This document shows positions 58,883 to 64,000 of a stretch of DNA of 64,000 bases, one piece after another. The position numbers were made by a program, and so were the translations under genes. Source of the DNA: [Limnothrix rosea] IAM M-220 (GTDB lineage Bacteria > Cyanobacteriota > Cyanobacteriia > Cyanobacteriales > MRBY01); NCBI RefSeq assembly GCF_001904615.1, contig NZ_MRBY01000011.1:37038-101037 (forward strand), read 5' to 3'. The first letter of the stretch is position 1; each line of letters opens with the position of its first letter. The notes under the pieces are model-generated. The model saw only the letters and a program-made list of their open reading frames with translations. It was not told the origin of the DNA and made no database searches.

Positions 58883-59130
58883 GTATGACGGCAGGTATGG
58901 CTTATGGTCTACGTGCTGTTTTTTTATGGGTAAATGTACTGGCGTTTCGGTTTAAGGTTGGCTTGTTTTGAAGCTGAATTTTCTGTTTTTTGAGTCCGAC
59001 GTAAAATTTATAGGAATTCTCGTAGAAATCAAACTGGATTTTTGGCTGTTTTTAAGCTTTGTGCTGATGTTTGTTTTTAGACTGAAGATGTCTAGAACAA
59101 GTTTGCGATTGAGCTAAACGGGGCAAAGTG

Positions 59131-59895
59131 ATGAATGGACTTTTAAAAAATAAATGGGTTAAGTTTGGGGCGATCGCCCTAATCGTAGCGATAGCAGTAA
59201 TTGCATTAAAGAAATTGGGTATTTTTACATTTATTAGTGGTTTGCTTGACCAAGCAATTCTTTGGGTTGATAACCTCGGTGCTTGGGGCATTGTTGCCTT
59301 TATCGGGATTTATGTTTTAGCGTCGGTACTTTTTGTTTCTGGTGCGGCATTGACCCTTGGTGCAGGAGCATTATTTGGGGTTGTCCAAGGCTCCATTTTG
59401 GTGTCGATCGCCTCGACTTTGGCAGCAACTTGTTCTTTTCTAATTGGGCGGTATCTGGCACGGGGCTGGGTTTCTAAACAAATTGATGGTCAACCAAAAT
59501 TTAAAGCCGTTGATAAAGCCGTTGCCCAAGAAGGCTGGAAAATTGTTGGCTTAGTGAGGCTTTCGCCAATTTTTCCTTTTGTCTTTCTCAACTATGCCTT
59601 TGGCGTGACAAAGGTGTCATTGCGTGAGTATGTCATCGCGTCTTGGATTGGTATGATGCCCGGAACTGTGATGTATGTTTACTTTGGCTACATCGGTCGT
59701 GCTGCGGCAAATGCGGCAAGTGCTGATACGACTGGTGGGCAAGAAGCGTTACTGAAGACGGCCTTAACTGTTGTGGGATTGGTTGCGACGGTACTTGTCA
59801 CCGTACTTATTACGAAGGCAGCTCAGAAGGCTCTTAATGCTCAAATTGAAGGGGACAGCCATGATGCGATTCCTCAAGGCTCTCAGGAAGTCTAA
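59131..59895 (+). CDS. TVP38/TMEM64 (SNARE-associated/DedA-like) membrane protein 1
   Basis: A 254-residue protein with five to six membrane segments. The family core includes FVSGAALTLGAGALFGVVQG and, after a re-entrant region, VRLSPIFPFVFLNYAFGVTK and GMMPGTVMYVYFG. Family members are thought to move lipids or other membrane components, and some bind metals; no specific substrate is assigned. ATG 59131 follows an in-frame GTG at 59128. It overlaps the next gene by 35 bases. Confidence 0.86.
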   Translation: MNGLLKNKWVKFGAIALIVAIAVIALKKLGIFTFISGLLDQAILWVDNLGAWGIVAFIGIYVLASVLFVSGAALTLGAGALFGVVQGSILVSIASTLAATCSFLIGRYLARGWVSKQIDGQPKFKAVDKAVAQEGWKIVGLVRLSPIFPFVFLNYAFGVTKVSLREYVIASWIGMMPGTVMYVYFGYIGRAAANAASADTTGGQEALLKTALTVVGLVATVLVTVLITKAAQKALNAQIEGDSHDAIPQGSQEV

Positions 59896-60571
59896 TTTAT
59901 TTAAAGCGGGCTTCTGGTGCCGACCTCGCATTGTGTTTGTTGTCTTGGCTTTCGGGGCGATCGCCGGACTTGTTTTTTACGGTCGACACTTTTTATTTGA
60001 TCACGAAAAATTAGCAGGCGTTCTCCAACTGATGCCCTGTTGTGTAGTTGGCTTATTTCTCGGACTCTACATAGTGCTAACTATTTTTGGGATACCGGGC
60101 ACTGTGCTGACGACGGCAGGCGGCATTATTTTTGGATTGTCTTGGGGGACATTTTGGTCAGTTTTGGGAGCGACTTTGGGGGCACTTGGGGCATTTTTAG
60201 CTGCACGTTACCTACTACGGGACTGGGCATTAAGCAAATTCCACCGCCATCATGTTTTAAAAAGAATTCGAGCTGCGGTACATCGCAATCCATTAACCCT
60301 CGTGTTGGCAATGCGCTTTGCACCCATTACGCCATTTAATCTCATTAATTTTTTATTCGGCCTTACCCCAATTCATTGGGTTCCCTATACCCTTGGAACA
60401 TTCATTGGCATTATTCCGGGCACAATTTTATATACTTGGCTCGGCGTGAGTGGCAAAACTGCTTTTTCCGGTGGCGATCGCCTTCCGTTCATTTTTGCCC
60501 TCACAATTTTGTGTCTACTGAGTGTTATCCCGCCTTTATTTTTAGAGAAATGTCGTTCGACACGACCGTAA
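59861..60571 (+). CDS. TVP38/TMEM64 membrane protein 2
   Basis: A 236-residue paralogue of the preceding protein: TIFGIPGTVLTTAGGIIFGL, LAMRFAPITPFNLINFLFGL and GIIPGTILYTWLG are the matching blocks. ATG 59861 is chosen because GGGGA lies just upstream and the upstream codons are the other gene's C-terminus in another frame. The 35-base overlap implies translational coupling, so the two probably work together, perhaps as a heteromer. The start MMRFLKAL could use either of two ATGs. Confidence 0.84.
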   Translation: MMRFLKALRKSNLFKAGFWCRPRIVFVVLAFGAIAGLVFYGRHFLFDHEKLAGVLQLMPCCVVGLFLGLYIVLTIFGIPGTVLTTAGGIIFGLSWGTFWSVLGATLGALGAFLAARYLLRDWALSKFHRHHVLKRIRAAVHRNPLTLVLAMRFAPITPFNLINFLFGLTPIHWVPYTLGTFIGIIPGTILYTWLGVSGKTAFSGGDRLPFIFALTILCLLSVIPPLFLEKCRSTRP

Positions 60572-60608
60572 ACTTGCCAGAGCACTGACATGATGATTTT
60601 TAAAGCCG

Positions 60609-60636
60609 TTAGAGGCTGTCGAAAGATCGGTACAAT
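60609..60636 (+). promoter_or_regulatory. Candidate promoter of queF
   Basis: TTAGAG and TACAAT with a 16-base spacer, about 40 bases before the queF start. This is a by-eye call of moderate quality. Confidence 0.35.
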
Positions 60637-60674
60637 ACGACAATCTCAACTCAATCATCAACCTAGAACTCACC

Positions 60675-61067
60675 ATGACTGAATCGCCAGAAACCCAAGA
60701 ATTTAAATATGGCGAGCGCGAAATCGAAGCTGGCAAACTTGTAACTTTTCCCAATCCTCGACCAGGGCGACGTTACACCATTAATATTTCTCTGCCCGAA
60801 TATACCTGTAAATGCCCTTTTTCCGGCTACCCCGACTTCGCGACCATCTATGTGTCCTACGTCCCAGACCAAAAAGTCGTTGAGCTAAAAGCGATTAAAC
60901 TCTACATAAACAGTTACCGCGATCGCTACATTTCCCACGAGGAAGGCGTAAACCAAATTCTTGACGATCTTGTGGCGGCTTGTGACCCCCTAGAAATGAC
61001 GATTAAAGGTGACTACAAACCTCGCGGCAATGTCCATACTGTGGTTGAAGTGACCCACAAAAAATAA
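60675..61067 (+). CDS. queF: NADPH-dependent 7-cyano-7-deazaguanine (preQ0) reductase
   Basis: A 130-residue tunnel-fold enzyme reducing preQ0 to preQ1 in queuosine synthesis. The nucleophile is C47 and the acid D54 in CPFSGYPDFA, with the substrate glutamate in the ELKAIKLYINSYRDRYISHE block. It is the short, unimodular (B. subtilis-type) form. It is followed 42 bases later by lgt and may be co-transcribed. Confidence 0.96.
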   Translation: MTESPETQEFKYGEREIEAGKLVTFPNPRPGRRYTINISLPEYTCKCPFSGYPDFATIYVSYVPDQKVVELKAIKLYINSYRDRYISHEEGVNQILDDLVAACDPLEMTIKGDYKPRGNVHTVVEVTHKK

Positions 61068-61109
61068 TCACTAATTTTTTCTAATCCTTTTTCCCACCAC
61101 GAAATAACC

Positions 61110-61979
61110 ATGATTTTTGCTTGGCAATTCCAATCTCCCGGCCCAATTATTTTTGAAGTGGGAAATTTTGCGGTGCGTTGGTACGGCTTATTAATTGCTT
61201 CGGCAGTCATTATCGGCGTTAATCTTTCCCAATATTTAGCGAAGAAACGTGAGATGAACCCTGAATTCGTCGCTGACTACGCCATCTGGGGTGTTTTAGC
61301 CGCAATCCCTTGTGCTCGCATTTACTATGTCTTATTCCAGTGGCAGAGCTACTCTAGCCGCCCTCAGGACATTATTGCCATTTGGAAAGGGGGCATTGCC
61401 ATCCACGGAGCGGTTTTAGGGGGAATTCTTGCAGGGTGGATTTTCTGTCGCTTGAGTAAATGTTCGTTTTGGCAATTAGCCGACGTGATCGCGCCGTCTC
61501 TCATCCTCGGTCAGGCGATCGGGCGGTGGGGAAATTTCTTTAACTCGGAAGCCTTTGGGAGACCCACGGATTTACCGTGGAAGCTCTATATTCCGCCCGC
61601 AAATCGACCCTACTCGCTAGCCAGTAATGAATATTTTCACCCGACTTTCCTCTATGAGTCTCTGTGGAATATCGGCGTTTTAGGGCTTTTACTTTATCTA
61701 TTTTTCTGGGGCTTGAGACATGGCGATCGCCTCAAGGGCGGTACGATTTTCCTGACCTATTGGGTTGCCTACAGCGCCGGGCGAGTTTGGATCGAAGGTC
61801 TGCGGATGGATAGCCTGATGATCGGGGGATTGCGTATTGCACAGCTAGTCAGTCTCGGTGGTATTGCCCTCGGCGCATTGGGACTAATTTGGCTGTACGT
61901 TCTAAAAAAACGCTTACCAGATGTCCGTTCACCTAGGGAATTACGAGAAAATGAAAAAGCCTCAGAAACAAGTCTCTGA
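61110..61979 (+). CDS. lgt: Prolipoprotein diacylglyceryl transferase
   Basis: A 289-residue inner-membrane enzyme with seven helices that attaches diacylglycerol to lipobox cysteines, such as those of the BtuF-like and 18-kb lipoproteins here. The signatures RWYGLLIA, GGIAIHGAVLGG and GQAIGRWGNFFNSEAFG are intact. Its last codons and stop lie inside a perfect hairpin (61959-61982). Confidence 0.96.
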   Translation: MIFAWQFQSPGPIIFEVGNFAVRWYGLLIASAVIIGVNLSQYLAKKREMNPEFVADYAIWGVLAAIPCARIYYVLFQWQSYSSRPQDIIAIWKGGIAIHGAVLGGILAGWIFCRLSKCSFWQLADVIAPSLILGQAIGRWGNFFNSEAFGRPTDLPWKLYIPPANRPYSLASNEYFHPTFLYESLWNIGVLGLLLYLFFWGLRHGDRLKGGTIFLTYWVAYSAGRVWIEGLRMDSLMIGGLRIAQLVSLGGIALGALGLIWLYVLKKRLPDVRSPRELRENEKASETSL

Positions 61980-61982
61980 GGC
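61959..61982 (-). terminator. Hairpin at the 3' end of lgt; terminator-like on the minus strand
   Basis: GCCTCAGA and TCTGAGGC form a perfect eight-pair stem with an eight-base loop. The T-run lies on the minus strand side (five T after the stem read leftward), so it has the form of a terminator for leftward transcription, although no leftward gene is nearby. On the plus strand it could protect the lgt mRNA end. Confidence 0.5.
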
Positions 61983-62055
61983 CAAAACCAGGGTGCATCT
62001 ACCAATTAATGACTACTGCTTTGTTTTGCTTAATCCGGACAGCTTTTAATTTTTT

Positions 62056-62976
62056 ATGCCTTATCTCCAGAATCCTGAAGAGATCATTGGGGCGATCGCC
62101 CGTTTAAAGTTTGCGCCAATCCTATGGGTGGATACGGAGGTAGCAGATTACAAAACCAAGCAGCCTCGCTTGTCGTTAATCCAGATTTCGGCAAACTCCG
62201 CTGATTTAACGGGGGAACAGGTTTTAATTTTTGACGTGCTAGATAAACCTGATCTTATTGATCACTTTATTGATGAGATTATGGCGAATGAGGCGATCGC
62301 CAAAGTTTTTCATAACGCCGCTTTTGATAAAAAATTTTTAGGTGGCTCAAAGGCAAAAAACATCACTTGCACCCTTGAACTCGCCAAAAATATCCCATAC
62401 TATTTAGCGCCAAAACCAGATAACAAACTAAAAACCCTTGCGGAAACGCTTTGTCATTTCCCGATAGTTAATAAAGACTTGCAGAGCAGCGATTGGGGAT
62501 TACGACCTCTCAGCCAAGAACAGCTCGACTACGCCAAACTCGATCCGGTGTACACAGCTCAAGTTCATCATCGCCTGCTACAACTCCAGCAACAGTGCCA
62601 AATCGCGCCGGAAACTGAAAATATTGCCAATTTGACTCGTCGCTACCGCCAAATCGAACATGATTGGCAAATGCTTAATAGTGAAGTGGAACACCTCAAA
62701 ACGCGTCTTAAAGCAGCAATGTCAGCCCAAAACGTCGACACAACTGTCGGTTTTAAATTAACTTTCAGTAGTCGTAAAGCTGAATATGTGAAGCTGGCAG
62801 ATTTAGGACAGGCGATCGCCACCAAGCAATTCCAGAGTGATACTCCACTGAAACTTACCAAAGCATTACAAAAAGAATTTCAAGACTTGTTGGCTGATTT
62901 GCCTATCGAAGAAAAAATCAGCCAAACCGTTAGCCTCAAATCCATAGACCTCGACGATCCAGAAGTCCCTTTTTAA
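62056..62976 (+). CDS. RNase D-like 3'-5' exonuclease (DEDDy)
   Basis: A 306-residue protein. The exonuclease domain (about 1-185) has Exo I VDTEV (D-x-E), Exo II FHNAAFDKKFL and Exo III YAKLDPVYT (Y-x3-D). The C-terminal third is a charged helical region (about 195-240) with no HRDC domain recognised, so it is not a classical RNase D. It probably trims RNA; a DNA substrate cannot be excluded. Confidence 0.85.
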   Translation: MPYLQNPEEIIGAIARLKFAPILWVDTEVADYKTKQPRLSLIQISANSADLTGEQVLIFDVLDKPDLIDHFIDEIMANEAIAKVFHNAAFDKKFLGGSKAKNITCTLELAKNIPYYLAPKPDNKLKTLAETLCHFPIVNKDLQSSDWGLRPLSQEQLDYAKLDPVYTAQVHHRLLQLQQQCQIAPETENIANLTRRYRQIEHDWQMLNSEVEHLKTRLKAAMSAQNVDTTVGFKLTFSSRKAEYVKLADLGQAIATKQFQSDTPLKLTKALQKEFQDLLADLPIEEKISQTVSLKSIDLDDPEVPF

Positions 62977-63010
62977 AGCTTCTAGACCATTCCTTCGCAC
63001 AAAAAACAGG

Positions 63011-63039
63011 TAGGGTGTGTTCGCGAAGCGTAACGCACA
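63011..63039. repeat. Short palindromic dispersed repeat (TAGGGTGTGTT / AACGCAC type)
   Basis: TAGGGTGTGTTCGCGAAGCG followed by TAACGCACA forms an imperfect hairpin. I recognise the general pattern from intergenic repeats scattered in many cyanobacterial genomes; only one copy is in this window. It sits in the spacer before cobU. Confidence 0.6.
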
Positions 63040-63068
63040 TTCAAACTAACCCTTACAAACAACAAATT

Positions 63069-63626
63069 ATGGGCAAAAGTATTTTAGTAACTGGCGCAGT
63101 CCGCTCTGGTAAAAGCGAGTGGGCAGAACACCTTGCCCTCCAATCTGGAAAAGAAGTTACCTACATCGCCACCGCCCAAGAAAATCCCAATGACCCTGAA
63201 TGGACAGCCCGCATCCAACACCACCGCGATCGCCGACCCGATTCATGGCACTTTATTGCAGAATCAAAAGACCTCCCAGGAGCCTTACAAACAATTTCCC
63301 CAGAAAGCTGTGCCTTAGTAGACTCACTCGGATTATGGGTTGCAGCCCATTTAGAGACCGATGCTGCCACGTGGTATCAAATAATGACTGAATTCTTAGA
63401 TTTATTACCAGATCTACCACTTTTAACCATTCTTGTTGCCGAAGAAACCGGCTGGGGAGTCGTGCCCACCTCAGAATTAGGAAGACTATTCCGCGATCGC
63501 CTCGGCCGCCTCATTCGCCAAACCGGACTAACCACCGACGAAACCTATCTCCTAGCCGGCGGCCATGCCCTCAACCTAAAACAACTTGGTCAACCTCTTC
63601 CGCAGGCAAAATCCCCCCTTTTCTGA
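63069..63626 (+). CDS. cobU: Adenosylcobinamide kinase / adenosylcobinamide-phosphate guanylyltransferase
   Basis: A 185-residue bifunctional enzyme of the cobalamin nucleotide-loop pathway. The P-loop is GAVRSGKSEWAE, the family motif HHRDRRPDSW contains the guanylylated-histidine region, and VAEETGWGVVP is conserved. ATG 63069 begins the conserved MGKSILVTGAVRSGKS; the frame upstream to 63015 is not family-like. With the btu operon at 21-26 kb it points to use of imported corrinoids; whether the de novo pathway is also present cannot be seen here. Confidence 0.93.
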   Translation: MGKSILVTGAVRSGKSEWAEHLALQSGKEVTYIATAQENPNDPEWTARIQHHRDRRPDSWHFIAESKDLPGALQTISPESCALVDSLGLWVAAHLETDAATWYQIMTEFLDLLPDLPLLTILVAEETGWGVVPTSELGRLFRDRLGRLIRQTGLTTDETYLLAGGHALNLKQLGQPLPQAKSPLF

Positions 63627-63946
63627 CAGAGATGTATATTTTTGTGACAATTTGCCTGCGCGATATTAAGAAAAGTGTTTACACTCTTCTTACAAGAACC
63701 TTCAAAAGGCTACTTAGCCCCTGAAGATTGTGCTATTTTAAGAAACGTTAATTGTTTGAAAACGCCTGTTTTCAAACAATTAACGCGCTTACGCAAGCCC
63801 TCGAATCTCTCCCACCATAGGACTTATCCTATAAATCCCTATTGGCTTTTAAACATTGACAGAGAGATTCCATAACAAGGAAACTTACACGTAAGCAATT
63901 TTACGACACCCTTGTTCATCTATATAAACAAGAGGAATTTAACATT
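63627..63946 (+). promoter_or_regulatory. psbD upstream region
   Basis: About 320 bases between cobU and psbD. Contents in order: an imperfect pair of TTACA motifs (63679-63694, spacing 11 instead of 10) that only resembles HLR1; a hairpin built on GGCT/AGCC (about 63698-63727); the long perfect palindrome at 63746-63785; a six-pair hairpin ATAGGA/TCCTAT (63817-63832); and AAGAGGAA as the psbD ribosome binding site. TTGACA at 63856-63861 has no good -10 partner. Confidence 0.5.
63746..63785. repeat. Perfect inverted repeat, 18-bp arms and 4-base loop
   Basis: CGTTAATTGTTTGAAAAC (63746-63763) and GTTTTCAAACAATTAACG (63768-63785) are exact reverse complements around GCCT. No T-run follows, so it is not a classical terminator. 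It lies about 160 bases before the psbD start codon and has no similarity to the MITE-like family in this window. Confidence 0.93.
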
Positions 63947-64000
63947 ATGACTATTGCAGTCGGACGCGTATCCCAAGAGCGGGGATGGTTTGATGTCCTC
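63947..64000 (+). CDS. psbD: Photosystem II D2 protein, 5' part only
   Basis: The window ends after 18 codons reading MTIAVGRVSQERGWFDVL, which is the well-known beginning of D2, the reaction-centre partner of D1 in photosystem II. AAGAGGAA lies about nine bases upstream of the ATG. In cyanobacteria psbC usually follows and overlaps; this is outside the window. Confidence 0.93.
   Translation, partial: MTIAVGRVSQERGWFDVL

Noticed and set aside
63679..63694. HLR1-like TTACA pair upstream of psbD
   Set aside because: Start-to-start spacing is 11 rather than 10 and flanking bases do not fit; too weak to call as an RpaB site, although RpaB control of psbD would be plausible.

Overview
The window is chromosomal DNA of a cyanobacterium. 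The evidence is direct: the palindrome GCGATCGC (HIP1) recurs throughout; the ATP synthase cluster has the cyanobacterial order with separate b and b' subunits and no beta/epsilon genes; and Thf1/Psb29, a DUF2555 protein, an Rbp-type RRM protein, the ncRNA Yfr1 beside trxA and the first 18 codons of psbD (photosystem II D2) are present. The cobalamin-riboswitch uptake operon, comEC and the general gene set suggest a relative of Synechococcus sp. PCC 7002 (Picosynechococcus or a neighbour); that placement is inference. I see no tRNA, rRNA, CRISPR array, prophage or complete insertion sequence.

Layout. 0.6-10.7 kb: an ETR1-like hybrid histidine kinase, a TrmJ methyltransferase, a stand-alone FusB-type elongation factor G, a 5'-truncated glutathione transferase relic, two small hypotheticals and an aldo/keto reductase. 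11.1-17.3 kb: the atp operon (atp1, a, c, b', b, delta, alpha, gamma), ended by a strong terminator. 17.4-20.6 kb: thf1, an OB-fold lipoprotein and citramalate synthase. 20.6-26.4 kb: a leftward B12 operon (riboswitch, btuB, a CpdA-like phosphoesterase, btuF, btuC). 26.5-34.8 kb: a PAS/GAF/GGDEF/EAL protein, comEC and gyrA. 34.9-46 kb: a membrane GT-C-like protein divergent from a GT2 transferase, then aroE, an ATPase relic, pyrG, a GNAT gene broken by a small mobile element, coaBC, truB and a Ycf27/RpaB-like response regulator. 46-58 kb: a nested pair of small mobile elements, a ParA-type ATPase with a 54-residue companion, trxA and Yfr1, a GT4 transferase, ilvA, a TrpD2-like protein, a HEAT-repeat protein and a CHASE2 hybrid kinase. 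58-64 kb: rbp, two overlapping TVP38-family membrane proteins, queF, lgt, an RNase D-like exonuclease, cobU and the start of psbD.

Two themes connect scattered features. (1) A non-autonomous, MITE-like repeat family of about 180-200 bp, with termini close to TAACSTSAGTT, occurs at least four times and probably five. One copy sits exactly between two convergent genes, one interrupts a GNAT gene with a 12-bp target duplication whose removal restores the frame, and one is inserted inside another. (2) Regulatory RNA and DNA sites can be read directly: a cobalamin riboswitch, Yfr1, a perfect HLR1 (RpaB) site over the promoter of an RpaB-like regulator, and a perfect 18-bp-stem palindrome upstream of psbD.

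No unmistakably new multigene system was found. The best leads for undescribed biology are the phosphoesterase in the B12 regulon, the ParA/54-residue pair, the psbD-upstream palindrome and the MITE family.
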